A stretch of 64,000 nucleotides of DNA from Actinomycetota bacterium (lineage in GTDB: Bacteria; Actinomycetota; Thermoleophilia; Miltoncostaeales; Miltoncostaeaceae): positions 1-64,000 of the forward strand of contig JACJWX010000014.1 in the NCBI GenBank assembly GCA_020636905.1, read 5' to 3'. The position numbers and the translations under genes were made by a program. The notes below the pieces were generated by a model. That model was not told where the DNA came from and made no database searches. It was given only the letters and a program-made list of their open reading frames with translations. Below, piece by piece: positions 24,406 to 33,270 of this stretch. Position 1 is the stretch's first letter; every line of letters starts with the position of its first letter.

Positions 24406-26520
24406 ATGCGATCCCTTCCCACCACCTGGTTTCGTCGCGCCACGGTGACGCAGCGGCTCATCGCCGCGATCGTGGCCGCGGGGCTGCTGCCCCTGGTGGT
24501 CATCGGTCTGATCGGCCTGCAAACCGCGAACGCCACACTCGGGGACAATCAGCAAGCCAAACTCCAGGCGTCAGCCGCCAACGTCGCCGACCTACTCGAT
24601 CGCAACCTCTTCGAGCGATATGGCGATGTGCAGGCGTTCGCGCTCAGCGGTCCCGCCATGTCGATGGAGGGGGCGGAGGTCACCCGCTGGATCGACACGA
24701 TGATGGGGATCTACACACCCATCTACAACCTCATGGTCGTCGCGGACATGAACGGACGCATCATCGCCGTCAACGGCGTCGACGTGTCCGGATCGGACAT
24801 CGCGGCTAGGACCCGGCGCCTCATCGGACGCGACGTGTCGGACGCTGCCTGGTTCACCACCGCGACCGCCCCGAACTTCACGGCCGGAACGACCATCGTG
24901 GAAGACGTCCACGACGACCGGCTGACGAAGGCGGTCTGGGGGGCCGACAGCCCACAGGCCCACTCGATGAGCTTCACCTCGCCGATCCGGAATTCCGCCG
25001 GGCAGACCATCGGCGTGTGGAGCAATCGGATCAACCTTGGAATTCTGGATCCGGTGATCGGCCAGGTGAGGAACGGGTTTGTCGAGCAGGGCGACGACGT
25101 ACACCTGACGATCGTCAACGCGAGCGGTTCGGTGCTCGCCTCGACGAGCGACACGCTGACCCCGTTCTCCACCACGGCGACCGGTCGGATCGCCTCAGGC
25201 GCCCTCGAGACGAGCGGCTCGGGGAGCGGACGCGGGAACGACCTCGACGGGCGGGGCAGCATCATCGCCGGCTACGCGAAGAGCCCGGGATTCGAGACGT
25301 ATCAGGGCGTCGGCTGGCGGGTCGTCGCGACCCAGACGCATGTCGCGGGAGCGACCGCCCTGCGGAACACGATGATGATCGTCGGCGCGATCCTGGTCGC
25401 GCTCATCGCGGCGGCCGCATGGTTCCTGGCCCGGCGCCTCGCGGCACCCCTCACGACCCTCCGCGACCAGATGCGACACATCGGCCAGAGCGGTGATCTT
25501 CGCGTCCGCACCCGGCTGGACCGACAGGACGAGATCGGCCAGGTGGGCGATGCCTTCAACGACATGCTCGACGAGTTCGAAATGATCGTCGCCGAGGTCG
25601 GTTCCAGTTGCGCCGCGGTCCAGGGCGGGACCGAGGAGATGGCGACCGCGTCGACCGCTGCGCGGAATGCGACGCAGGAGATCGCATCGACCATCGAGAG
25701 TGTCGCGACGACGGCGAGCCATCAGGCCGGCACCGCCCAGCAGGCCGACGGCACCGTGAGCGAGATCGGCGAGGGCATCAACCAGGTCGCCACCCGATCG
25801 CTCGCGGTCGCCGACGCGGCTGAAGGAGCCGACTCGGCCGCCCGTGAGGGATCCGAGACCCTCGTCGAAGCGTCCCGCGCGATGGAAGCGATCCGAGAGG
25901 CCGTCGAGAGCGCCGGAACGGTGGTTTCCAGCCTGGGCGCCCGATCGGAGCAGATCGGCGTGATCATCAACACGATCACCGACATCGCGGACCAGACCAA
26001 CCTGCTGGCCCTGAACGCCGCGGTCGAGGCGGCGCGTGCCGGTGAGGCCGGACAGGGATTCGCGGTCGTCGCGGACGAGGTCCGCAAGCTCGCCGAGAAC
26101 TCGCAGGCATCGGCGTCATCGATCACGGAAATCATCAGCGACATCCAGCTCGAGGCGCGGCGCGCCGTCGACGCCATGGGAACCGGTACCGCCGCGGTTG
26201 GGAGCGGCACCGAGCGGATGAGCGCCGCAGCCGAGGCCTTCGAGTCCATCCGGCGCCAGATCTCGCAGGTCTCGGACGAGATCGGGCAGGTGGCCGCGGC
26301 GGTCCAGCAACTCCACGCGGGCGCCGATTCGGCACGAGAGTCCGTTGCGTCGGTGGCGGCGATCTCGGAGGAGAACGCGGCGGCAGCTCAGCAGGTCTCC
26401 GCCGGGACACAGGAAACGTCCGCCTCGGTCGAACTGGTCGAGTCGGTCGCGAGACGCCTCACCGATTCCTCGGACCGTCTGAGCGGGCTCGTCGGACGCT
26501 TCAGCGTCCGCGCCCGGTGA
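24406..26520 (+). CDS. Methyl-accepting chemotaxis protein with Cache-type sensor
   Basis: This 704-residue chemoreceptor has a first membrane helix at about 18-42 and a large external ligand domain at about 43-320 of double-Cache type (MVVADMNGRIIAVNGVDVSG, DAAWFTTATAPNF, QGVGWRVVATQ). A second helix lies at about 322-343 and a HAMP domain at about 344-395. A long cytoplasmic coiled coil carries the conserved hairpin tip DIADQTNLLALNAAVEAARA at about 526. It would signal through CheA/CheW, which are not in the window. The ATG is preceded by GAGGAG. A 10-bp-arm terminator follows. Confidence 0.95.
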   Translation: MRSLPTTWFRRATVTQRLIAAIVAAGLLPLVVIGLIGLQTANATLGDNQQAKLQASAANVADLLDRNLFERYGDVQAFALSGPAMSMEGAEVTRWIDTMMGIYTPIYNLMVVADMNGRIIAVNGVDVSGSDIAARTRRLIGRDVSDAAWFTTATAPNFTAGTTIVEDVHDDRLTKAVWGADSPQAHSMSFTSPIRNSAGQTIGVWSNRINLGILDPVIGQVRNGFVEQGDDVHLTIVNASGSVLASTSDTLTPFSTTATGRIASGALETSGSGSGRGNDLDGRGSIIAGYAKSPGFETYQGVGWRVVATQTHVAGATALRNTMMIVGAILVALIAAAAWFLARRLAAPLTTLRDQMRHIGQSGDLRVRTRLDRQDEIGQVGDAFNDMLDEFEMIVAEVGSSCAAVQGGTEEMATASTAARNATQEIASTIESVATTASHQAGTAQQADGTVSEIGEGINQVATRSLAVADAAEGADSAAREGSETLVEASRAMEAIREAVESAGTVVSSLGARSEQIGVIINTITDIADQTNLLALNAAVEAARAGEAGQGFAVVADEVRKLAENSQASASSITEIISDIQLEARRAVDAMGTGTAAVGSGTERMSAAAEAFESIRRQISQVSDEIGQVAAAVQQLHAGADSARESVASVAAISEENAAAAQQVSAGTQETSASVELVESVARRLTDSSDRLSGLVGRFSVRAR

Positions 26521-26532
26521 GCCCGGGAGTGC

Positions 26533-26563
26533 CCGGGGGCGGTCCACGCAGATCCGCCCCCGG
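26533..26563 (+). terminator. Terminator hairpin after the chemoreceptor gene
   Basis: CCGGGGGCGG (26533-26542) and CCGCCCCCGG (26554-26563) are perfect inverted copies with an 11-base loop, 13 bases after the stop codon. Confidence 0.75.
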
Positions 26564-26599
26564 ACAGGCTCGTGCGGTCCAGCGCGGTCGCTCTACCAC

Positions 26600-26627
26600 T
26601 TGACAACCGTGTAGTTGTGCGTACGAT
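26600..26627 (+). promoter_or_regulatory. Sigma-70 promoter with an operator-like palindrome in the spacer
   Basis: TTGACA at 26600-26605 is a perfect consensus -35, and TACGAT at 26622-26627 a good -10, with 16 bases between. ACAAC (26603-26607) and GTTGT (26614-26618) form an inverted repeat inside and overlapping the promoter, so a repressor or MerR-like activator could bind there. It drives the small DUF2892-like gene at 26670. Confidence 0.7.
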
Positions 26628-26669
26628 GCCCGGACTCCCCCTTCCCTCCACCCGCACAGGAGTCGCCAC

Positions 26670-26900
26670 GTGACCGATTCGTCCATCTGCTCCACGCCGG
26701 GGCGCCAGCGCCTGTTGTTCCTGATGGCCGGCACGGTGACCCTGATCTCGGTGGTCCTCACCCTCCTCGTGGACAGCCGCTGGGCCCTGCTCGCCGCCTT
26801 CGTGGCGATCAACCAGCTCACGTTCGCGGTGTTCGGGGCCTGTCCGGCCTCACTGATCCTCGGTCGCGTCTGCCGCCCATCGGTCGAGCAGACCGCCTGA
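26670..26900 (+). CDS. Small DUF2892-like inner membrane protein
   Basis: This 76-residue protein has two hydrophobic helices (about 14-34, LLFLMAGTVTLISVVLTLLV; about 38-62) and the family-type end AINQLTFAVFGACPASLILGR. DUF2892 proteins often accompany rhodanese or stress-regulated genes; here none is adjacent. The GTG start has CAGGAG at a good distance, and a strong promoter with an internal palindrome precedes it, so it is probably inducible. Function unknown. Confidence 0.72.
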   Translation: MTDSSICSTPGRQRLLFLMAGTVTLISVVLTLLVDSRWALLAAFVAINQLTFAVFGACPASLILGRVCRPSVEQTA

Positions 26901-26970
26901 GGCCCGCACGGCGGGGGTATTCTCCCCCGCGGATGACGCGACCCACCCCAGGCACCACCAGCGCATCGCC

Positions 26971-27921
26971 ATGGCCGGCGGCCTGATCGCGCTCCTCGAC
27001 GACGTCGCCGCCCTCGCGAAGCTGGCCGCGGCGTCCGTCGACGACATCGGCGCGGCCGCGGGCCGCGCCGGCACCAAGGCGGCGGGGGTCGTCGTCGACG
27101 ACACCGCGGTGACCCCGCGCTACGTCCACGGGCTGCGGCCCGAGCGTGAACTTCCGATCATCCGGCGCATCGCGGTCGGATCGCTTCGGAACAAACTCCT
27201 CTTCATCCTCCCGGCGGCACTGGCGCTGAGCGAACTGCTTCCCTGGCTGCTCACCCCGCTGCTCATGCTGGGTGGGGCGTATCTCTCGTTCGAGGGCGCG
27301 GAGAAGGTCTCCGAGGCGCTCGCCCGGCGCCGGAACGCGACGCCCGCGCACGATTCGCGGGCCGCCGGGGACGCCCCCGTCGACGCCGGTGCCCAGGAAG
27401 CGGCCATGGTGTCGGGCGCCATCCGAACGGACTTCATCCTCTCTGCCGAGATCATGGTGATCGCCCTGAACGAGGTCACGGATCAGCCACTGCTCATCCG
27501 CGCCGCGATCCTGGTGCTGGTGGCGATCTTCATCACCGCCCTCGTCTACGGGGTCGTCGCGCTGATCGTGAAGATGGACGACGTCGGCCTGCGGCTCGCC
27601 ACGAACCAACAGGGGGCGTCGGCGGGCCTCGGGCGCGCCCTGGTCACCGGCATGCCACGACTGCTGACGGTGCTGGCGACCGTCGGGACCGCGGCCATGC
27701 TCTGGGTGGGCGGACACATCCTCCTGAACGGGCTGCACGAGCTCGGCTGGTCGGTCCCGATGGACGCCGTCCACGATGCCGGGCACGCCGTCAGCGCCCT
27801 TGGCGCCGCCGCCACCTGGCTCGCCCAGACCGCGCTGGGCGGCATCCTGGGACTCGCGGTCGGGTTCGTCATCATGCGAGTCCTCGGCCCCCTGCTGCAT
27901 CGCAGCGACCAGGGTCATTGA
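26971..27921 (+). CDS. DUF808 family membrane protein
   Basis: This 316-residue protein begins MAGGLIALLDDVAALAKLAA, followed by a motif region rich in DDTAVTPRYVHGL and by ERELPIIRRIAVGSLRNKLL. Both are characteristic of the DUF808 (YedI-like) family. At least four to six hydrophobic helices follow, including LPWLLTPLLMLGGAYLSFEG and IRAAILVLVAIFITALVYGV. The biochemical role of the family is unknown. It stands alone on the plus strand, 70 bases after the small membrane protein gene. Confidence 0.85.
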   Translation: MAGGLIALLDDVAALAKLAAASVDDIGAAAGRAGTKAAGVVVDDTAVTPRYVHGLRPERELPIIRRIAVGSLRNKLLFILPAALALSELLPWLLTPLLMLGGAYLSFEGAEKVSEALARRRNATPAHDSRAAGDAPVDAGAQEAAMVSGAIRTDFILSAEIMVIALNEVTDQPLLIRAAILVLVAIFITALVYGVVALIVKMDDVGLRLATNQQGASAGLGRALVTGMPRLLTVLATVGTAAMLWVGGHILLNGLHELGWSVPMDAVHDAGHAVSALGAAATWLAQTALGGILGLAVGFVIMRVLGPLLHRSDQGH

Positions 27922-27983
27922 CCCACCCGGCCGCCGCCGTTCCAGACTGACGTCCACCCGGACGGGTGTGCAAAGCTCCGGTG

Positions 27984-28358
27984 ATGGCCCGCCGCAAACG
28001 CGATCGACCGAAACCGCCGCCGCTGCCGACGCCGACCGAGACCTACACGTCACCGGACGGCGAGCACACACTGGTGCTGGCCGGCGTGCTGTCGCCTCGG
28101 TCCCGGGTGCGTTTCGCCGAGATCGCCGATCCGAGCAACGCGAACGCCGCCGCGACCATCGAGGACGTGCGCCAGGGCGCGATCGCCTTTCTCTTCTCGA
28201 CGCTGGTCCGGGAATGGACGGTTTCGGGCGTCACGGCCACGAAGTCGAAACCCGTGATGGACCGGTTCAAGATCGCCACGCCGGCCGAACGGCAGTGGAT
28301 CCTCGAGGTGCTGCGCGCCCACTGCGCCGAATGGTTCCCGGAATTGCGCGTCCCATGA
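27984..28358 (+). CDS. Small hypothetical protein
   Basis: This 124-residue soluble protein was not recognised. It opens with a basic, Pro-rich segment (RRKRDRPKPPPLPTPTE) followed by a compact region containing TLVLAGVLSPRSRVRFAEIAD and a C-terminal part with ERQWILEVLRAHCAEWFPEL. There is no signal peptide or membrane helix. ATG 27984 is preferred over a GTG at 27966, which only adds six residues. Its third-position GC is as high as in the neighbours, supporting a real gene. Confidence 0.6.
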   Translation: MARRKRDRPKPPPLPTPTETYTSPDGEHTLVLAGVLSPRSRVRFAEIADPSNANAAATIEDVRQGAIAFLFSTLVREWTVSGVTATKSKPVMDRFKIATPAERQWILEVLRAHCAEWFPELRVP

Positions 28359-28469
28359 CCCGAAGATGATGGCCTCGAGATGAGGACGCCCATTTCTCAG
28401 GCTCCGATTGAGGGTCAGAGTCGATGAATCCTCCCTGCAAGCGTCGATGCGCTGCAGTCGTCCCCTGAC

Positions 28470-29528
28470 ATGGCGCCGCGTGAGATCAGCCGCCTGCGAC
28501 TCGCGGCCCAGGGCCTCGGACGCCCGCGCTTCGACTCCCCCGCCGCGGTCGTCGACTGGATGACATGCATGCAGTCGCAGGAACCGCGCGACGCCCTGCT
28601 CGCCATTGCGCTCCGGAGCGGCGCCGAGCGCCTCGAACCCGTTCGCGACGCGTTCGCCAGGGGTGAGATCGTCCGGAGCTGGCCGATGCGGGGCACACTC
28701 CACACGGTGCCGGCCGGCGATCTGGGCTGGATGCTGGCCCTGACGGCGGCCCGCACCCTGCAGGGCGCCTCCCGCCGCCGGAAGGAACTCGGGATCGGCA
28801 ACCGGGATCTCGACGCCGCGGTCCGGGTCGCACAGGACACACTCGCGCCTCCCGGCCTCACACGTTCCCGCTTCGTGGAAGAGCTCGCCGCCGCGGGGCA
28901 GGACGCCACGGGCGGTCGCGGGTATCACCTGCTGTTCGCGCTGGCCCAGCTCGGCGTCATCTGCCAGGGCCGATTCGAGGGCAGGGAGCAGCGCTTCGTG
29001 CTCGCCGACGCCTGGATCGCCTCGCCGCGCGCCCTCGAGGCAGAAGACGCCGTGTCGACCTGGATGATCCGCTACTTCCGCAGCCACGGGCCGGCCACCG
29101 TCGCCGATTTCCGGTGGTGGACGAAGCTGCTGGCCCGCGAGGTGGCGCCGGTGGTGGACGAGGTCCGGCGGCAGCTCGAGGCCATCACGGTCGACGGCGA
29201 GGAGTACCTCATGGATCCCGGGACGCCGGACCGCGCCCGGGAACTCGGGGCGGACCTCGACCGCCCGCACCTGCTGCCCGGCTTCGACGAGATGGTGCTG
29301 GGCTACGGGACACGTTCGGCGACGATCGCGGACGACCACATGCCGAAGGTGATTCCGGGGAACAACGGTATCTTCCGTCCGACGCTGTTGATCGACGGTG
29401 TCGCGATCGGGACCTGGCGGAGGCCCCGAACCGCAGGTGCGGCTGTGGCCGTCGAGCCCTTCAAAGGCCGGGTTGCCGCGAAGACGCTCAAACGCGTTCA
29501 GACGCAGGCGGCCCTGCTTCCGACCTGA
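28470..29528 (+). CDS. AlkZ/YcaQ-like winged-helix protein (HTH_42)
   Basis: This 352-residue protein of the HTH_42 family contains DNA glycosylases that unhook bulky or cross-linked alkylpurines (AlkZ of azinomycin producers, YcaQ). The catalytic Q-x-Q motif is visible as MQSQEP with Gln35 and Gln37, followed by RSWPMRGTLHTVPAGDL, the family's conserved beta/strand region. The C-terminal part has LLPGFDEMVLGYGTRS and KVIPGNNGIFRPTLLIDG. No biosynthetic cluster is nearby, so a housekeeping genome-protection role is more likely than self-resistance. It is convergent with the phosphatase gene, with only 8 bases between stops. Confidence 0.85.
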   Translation: MAPREISRLRLAAQGLGRPRFDSPAAVVDWMTCMQSQEPRDALLAIALRSGAERLEPVRDAFARGEIVRSWPMRGTLHTVPAGDLGWMLALTAARTLQGASRRRKELGIGNRDLDAAVRVAQDTLAPPGLTRSRFVEELAAAGQDATGGRGYHLLFALAQLGVICQGRFEGREQRFVLADAWIASPRALEAEDAVSTWMIRYFRSHGPATVADFRWWTKLLAREVAPVVDEVRRQLEAITVDGEEYLMDPGTPDRARELGADLDRPHLLPGFDEMVLGYGTRSATIADDHMPKVIPGNNGIFRPTLLIDGVAIGTWRRPRTAGAAVAVEPFKGRVAAKTLKRVQTQAALLPT

Positions 29529-29536
29529 CCGCGGGA

Positions 29537-30181
29537 CTACTGCTGGATCTCGGAGTGCGCGTCCCTCGCCACAGCGCCGATGTTCCACCCGCGCAGGACC
29601 GACCCGTCCTCGAGAAGGTCGACCTCGGCCCAATGGGCGTTCCGCAACCCGCCGATGAGGGTGCGCAGGCGGCGGTAGTCCACTTCCAGGAGTGACGCCA
29701 GGATGGCGGTGATCGACGCCCCGTGGCTGACCACCAGCGCCGTACCGCCGGCGGGCAGGGAGTGGATCACATCGTGGATGGCGGGCACGAGGCGCTCCTG
29801 CGCGATGGCGATCGTTTCACCGGTCTCTCCGCGCGCGATGTCCTCGCCGCTGATCATCCGCCGCCACGCATCCGGGTACTCGGTGGAGACACTCGAAGTG
29901 GAGAGCCCCTCCCACTCGCCCACGTGCATCTCACGCAGCCGCGCGTCGAGCCGCAGGTCGCAGCGACAGGCCTTGGCCGCCGCGGCGGCGGTCGTGCGGG
30001 CACGCTCCAGGTCGGAGCTGGCCACCAGTTGCACTCCCCGCCCGGCGAGTTCCCGGGCGGCGTTGTCGGCCTGCTGACGGCCGGCCTCGCTGAGGGGGAA
30101 GTCGAGCTGCCCCTGCCAGAGACCCAGGGCGTTCGCGGTCGACTCGGCGTGCCGCATGAGGATCAGGCTGGTCGCGGGCAT
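29537..30181 (-). CDS. Histidine phosphatase family protein
   Basis: This 214-residue phosphoglycerate-mutase-like phosphatase has the catalytic His in LILMRHAESTANALGLWQG (RHA instead of the more common RHG), then SDLERARTTAAAAA, the acid REMHVGEWEGL, and the second catalytic His in ALVVSHGASITAILASLL. Substrates of this family range from sugar phosphates to cofactor precursors, and none can be assigned. Only 3 bases separate it from the upstream DUF5718 gene, so the two are co-transcribed. Confidence 0.9.
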   Translation of the reverse strand: MPATSLILMRHAESTANALGLWQGQLDFPLSEAGRQQADNAARELAGRGVQLVASSDLERARTTAAAAAKACRCDLRLDARLREMHVGEWEGLSTSSVSTEYPDAWRRMISGEDIARGETGETIAIAQERLVPAIHDVIHSLPAGGTALVVSHGASITAILASLLEVDYRRLRTLIGGLRNAHWAEVDLLEDGSVLRGWNIGAVARDAHSEIQQ

Positions 30182-30184
30182 GGA

Positions 30185-31072
30185 CTACGAGTGTCGTGGC
30201 TCCGCCGGACGACGCTCGGCCGGCACCACCAGCTGAGTCAGGACCGAGGCGGACGGCAGCTCGAGTTCCCGCCCGTCCCCCACGGCGTCCGCGACACGGT
30301 CGCTCGGGACGACCGCGCCGTCGTAGAGCACCACGATCGACTCGTCGCCCGCGCGCAGGTAGGTCGACTCCCCGAGGTCGGTGTACCGGGTCGCACCGAT
30401 GCCGATGAGCGCGGTCGCGGGGCGGCCGGCGTCGCACGCGTACCGGCCCACGGGTTCGAGCGGGGTGTCGTCGCTCCCGAGCTGGTTGCGGAGGCGGTCG
30501 ACGAGCCAGTCGAGCAGCCGCGCTCCGGCGTACGAGTAGTCCCGGGCGGCGCTGTCGACCCCATACGCTGAGGTGACCCCGTCGCGTCGAAGAAAGCTGG
30601 CCAGCCGAAGCGTGGCGAACCCGCCGTCGGGCTCGATGTCGTCGACGGCGAAGACCGTCGAGGCCATGCCCTTGGAGGCCGGACCCCAGTTCTTCTTGTG
30701 GCTGATCTTGGTGGCGCCCGGTCGCCGAATCGAGCAGTCGTTGAACGCCCCCACCCGGCGGGGAGTGACGGCGGTGACCATGCCGTCCTCGTCATAGGCC
30801 AGATCGCAGAGCGCCCCCACCTCGGGCTCGATCTGCAGATTGACCTCCTCGCCGCCGGGGACGATGAGACGATCGCTCGCGACCGGGAAGGTTCCCAGGA
30901 AGGTCTCCGATCCCGGGACGTACCACGGGAAGATCCCCTTCGGTGCGTCGGCGGACGCGACGACGCGCGCGAAGTCGACGGCTTCACCCGCCTGTTCGAG
31001 ATGGCCGGCGAAGTTCCCCGCGACGCCGATGCCGATCGCGTCGCGGCATGCGCCGAGGTCGAGATGCTCCAT
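30185..31072 (-). CDS. DUF5718 family protein
   Basis: This 295-residue protein starts MEHLDLGACRDAIGIGVAGN, with the motif FAGHLEQAGEA typical of DUF5718. Further landmarks are PKGIFPWYVPGSETFLGTFP, VNLQIEPEVGALCDL and AFNDCSIRRPGATKISHKKN, followed by NWGPASKG. The fold resembles fumarylacetoacetate hydrolase-like proteins, but no reaction is established as far as I know. The frame is open upstream, yet the conserved N-terminus begins at ATG 31072. Confidence 0.85.
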   Translation of the reverse strand: MEHLDLGACRDAIGIGVAGNFAGHLEQAGEAVDFARVVASADAPKGIFPWYVPGSETFLGTFPVASDRLIVPGGEEVNLQIEPEVGALCDLAYDEDGMVTAVTPRRVGAFNDCSIRRPGATKISHKKNWGPASKGMASTVFAVDDIEPDGGFATLRLASFLRRDGVTSAYGVDSAARDYSYAGARLLDWLVDRLRNQLGSDDTPLEPVGRYACDAGRPATALIGIGATRYTDLGESTYLRAGDESIVVLYDGAVVPSDRVADAVGDGRELELPSASVLTQLVVPAERRPAEPRHS

Positions 31073-31197
31073 GGCAGGGAGCCTAGTGGTGCCGCCGGAG
31101 CGCCGTGCGGGCGGACCGCGTCGGGTTTGTTCAAGACACGACGGAACCGGCCGGGTCAGAATCACGCAAACACGACCCACAGGACGGAGGAGGGTTC

Positions 31198-31581
31198 ATG
31201 ACGGTCGACATACGGAACGCGGCGGCGCTTCCCCACTACGCCGGCGAGCACACCATTCCCGGCATCGAGTTCGCCGCGGCGGGTGCCGCCATGGGCATCA
31301 CCGCCTGGGGGATGAACGTCCTGCGGTTCGCGCCCGGCACCACGGGGTATCCCCAGCACGACCACGTGGCCGACGGACAGGAGGAGCTCTACGTGGTGCT
31401 GTCCGGCACGCTGCTGCTGAGCGTCGACGGCGCCGAGCATCCCATGGGCGCCGGCGACATGGTGCGCATGGGTCCGGAAACGGTCCGGCACTTCCGGACC
31501 GCCGATTCGCCCGCGGTGCTGCTCGTGATCGGCAACGCTCCGGGGGAGGCCTACGACCCAAACCGGGCGCCCGGCGGCTGA
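31198..31581 (+). CDS. Cupin domain protein
   Basis: This 127-residue single-domain cupin_2 protein has metal-site motif 1 GYPQHDHVADGQEELYVVLSG (G-x5-H-x-H-x3,4-E) and a motif 2 region MGAGDMVRMGPETVRHFRT. A small mononuclear metal enzyme or sugar/ligand-binding role is possible, but no specific function can be given. The ATG at 31198 follows GGAGGAGG. It is divergent from the DUF5718 gene. Confidence 0.88.
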   Translation: MTVDIRNAAALPHYAGEHTIPGIEFAAAGAAMGITAWGMNVLRFAPGTTGYPQHDHVADGQEELYVVLSGTLLLSVDGAEHPMGAGDMVRMGPETVRHFRTADSPAVLLVIGNAPGEAYDPNRAPGG

Positions 31582-31627
31582 TCGGCTCCGGGTGGACACG
31601 GCCTCGGCGCATTGCAAGGCTGACGCA

Positions 31628-32065
31628 ATGCGCCGTCCGCACATTCGCACCTGCCTGCTCGTCGCCGGGGCGACATTCGCCACCGCATCGCCCGCCCTGT
31701 CCCACAGCGAGGTGGAGGCGACGCGACCGGTCGACGCGTCGACCCTGACCGCCATCCCGCGCCGCGTCACCGTGACCTACGGCGCTCCGCTGGGCGGGGT
31801 CCGGGAGGCTCGCGTGACCGTCGGGAGCCGCCGACTGGAGACCACGGCCCGCATCGACCCCGGGGACGCGCGACGCATCCTCATCCCCATCCGCGGCGGC
31901 ACCACGGGGGCCTACGTGGTGGAGTGGGTGGTCCTTGGATCGGACGGCCATCCGCTCGAGGGCAGCCTGCGGTTCCAGGTCCGCACGCCGACCCTGCGGA
32001 TCATCCTGGCACCCGTCATCGGTGACCTGCGGACGGCGGCCGCCGCCCTCGGCCGCATTGGATAG
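31628..32065 (+). CDS. CopC-like exported copper-binding domain protein
   Basis: This 145-residue secreted protein has a signal peptide (MRRPHIRTCLLVAGATFATA, cleaved before the His of SHSEVEAT) and one CopC immunoglobulin-like domain. The N-terminal His and the late DGHPLEG provide the Cu(II) ligands expected for actinobacterial CopC. The middle reads RVTVTYGAPLGGVREARVTV. A CopD partner is not adjacent. ATG 31628 is chosen because it begins the signal sequence; a GTG at 31592 would add 12 polar residues. Confidence 0.83.
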   Translation: MRRPHIRTCLLVAGATFATASPALSHSEVEATRPVDASTLTAIPRRVTVTYGAPLGGVREARVTVGSRRLETTARIDPGDARRILIPIRGGTTGAYVVEWVVLGSDGHPLEGSLRFQVRTPTLRIILAPVIGDLRTAAAALGRIG

Positions 32066-32918
32066 CGGGCCGCACCTCGATCGTCGCCGCGACGTCTGGT
32101 ACGTCACCTACGGATCCAACATGCAGCGCCGGCTGCTGGGCCGATACGTCGACGCCGCGGACGCCACCTCGCTCGTCTTCGACGTCCCCCGACCGCGCTG
32201 GTTCGGCGGGTACTCGCACCGCTGGGATGGCGGTGTCGCCTATCTGGGACTGGCGGCCTCACCGGGTGGCGCCCCCACCCAGGTCAGGGCGTTCCGAATG
32301 ACATTCGCCGACGTTCTCACCGTCGCCGCCGGGGAGAACGTCGACGACGACGCCCTCCTCGCCGCGCCACTCGCCGCCGATCTGCCGCCGGGCGGGTGGG
32401 TTCCGCTTCCGGTGACCGCGAACGGGGACCCGCTCCGCGGGAAGTACAACGCCCTGCTGCGCCTGGACGACGTCGCCGGCGTCCCGGCGATGACCCTGAC
32501 GACCTGGCGCGAGATCACGCCGCGGCCACCCGGTCCGGATTACGCGACGGTGATCCTCGAGGGACTGATCGAGGCGGGCGTCCCCTCGGGGCCGGCACGG
32601 TCCGCACTGGAATCGGCGTCCGCGCGGCCCACCCGCGTTCCTCCGCCGACGGGCCCGCTGCGGTGGCGCTGCCGTCTCGAGCGGGACGCCGGGTGCCCAC
32701 CGGAGTCGCTCGCGATCCCGCGCCGATTCGGCGAGTTCCTCACCCGGTCGGTCACCGGGCACGTCAGTGACGACGGCCCGCCGGTCTCCGCCACCCTCGA
32801 GCCGACCGAGACCGTGGCCTCAGCGGCGCGGTGCCGGTGCCATCCGCTGCTCCTGCCCGGCGCGGTCGAATGCTCGGTCGCGCTGCCGATCGACGTTGGA
32901 GCGCGGCCGGAGGGCTAG
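32058..32918 (+). CDS. Gamma-glutamylcyclotransferase-like protein
   Basis: This frame encodes about 286 residues with the GGCT-type signature VWYVTYGSNMQRRLLGRYV near its start and later LRGKYNALLRLDDVAGVPAM. Proteins of this fold cyclise gamma-glutamyl amines, but many actinobacterial members are uncharacterised. I use a TTG at 32058, overlapping the copC-type stop by 8 bases, because earlier codons run antisense-like through copC; the start is uncertain. The C-terminal ~100 residues are Arg/Pro/Cys-rich and may be a lineage-specific extension. The stop codon lies inside the first bases of the inverted-repeat element at 32915. Confidence 0.7.
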   Translation: MDSGPHLDRRRDVWYVTYGSNMQRRLLGRYVDAADATSLVFDVPRPRWFGGYSHRWDGGVAYLGLAASPGGAPTQVRAFRMTFADVLTVAAGENVDDDALLAAPLAADLPPGGWVPLPVTANGDPLRGKYNALLRLDDVAGVPAMTLTTWREITPRPPGPDYATVILEGLIEAGVPSGPARSALESASARPTRVPPPTGPLRWRCRLERDAGCPPESLAIPRRFGEFLTRSVTGHVSDDGPPVSATLEPTETVASAARCRCHPLLLPGAVECSVALPIDVGARPEG

Positions 32919-33144
32919 TGCTCCACCCGGGAATCATGATGGGTTCCCACGGCTGCAAACACATCGCATCGCGGCGTCCTCGGTTCCCCGAATATTCCCG
33001 ATCGAGGGTACTGCTCAGGCTCGGCGGCGGCCGCTATCGATTCCGGGCCTTCACAGTACCCTCGAATGCAGGGGACGCTGCGTCCTTACGCTGCTCGGTT
33101 TTCACTCGCGGGAACACCACGGGACTTCCGAGGCGGAGCACTAG
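32915..33144. mobile_element. MITE-like 230-bp element with terminal inverted repeats
   Basis: CTAGTGCTCC (32915-32924) and GGAGCACTAG (33135-33144) are perfect inverted ends, and the next ~24 bases inward still match in many positions, including GTTCCC on each side. Near the centre, 12-bp arms (33002-33013 and 33054-33065) are again perfect inverses about almost the same axis, so the whole can fold into one long hairpin. No convincing gene lies inside. Size and structure fit a miniature inverted-repeat element or a structured RNA; no target duplication is obvious beyond the CTAG ends. It also accounts for most of the 350-base non-coding gap between the two convergent genes. Confidence 0.6.
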
Positions 33145-33270
33145 TCGGCGACTGCGGTTTCCGCGGCCTCACGGGTCTCGTCAGCGCGGTCCGGACGGCG
33201 GCGCTTCCACGCCCGCAGCCGCAGCCGCAGCCGGGCGATACGCGGGTGGCCGGTCACGGCCGTTTCGAGC

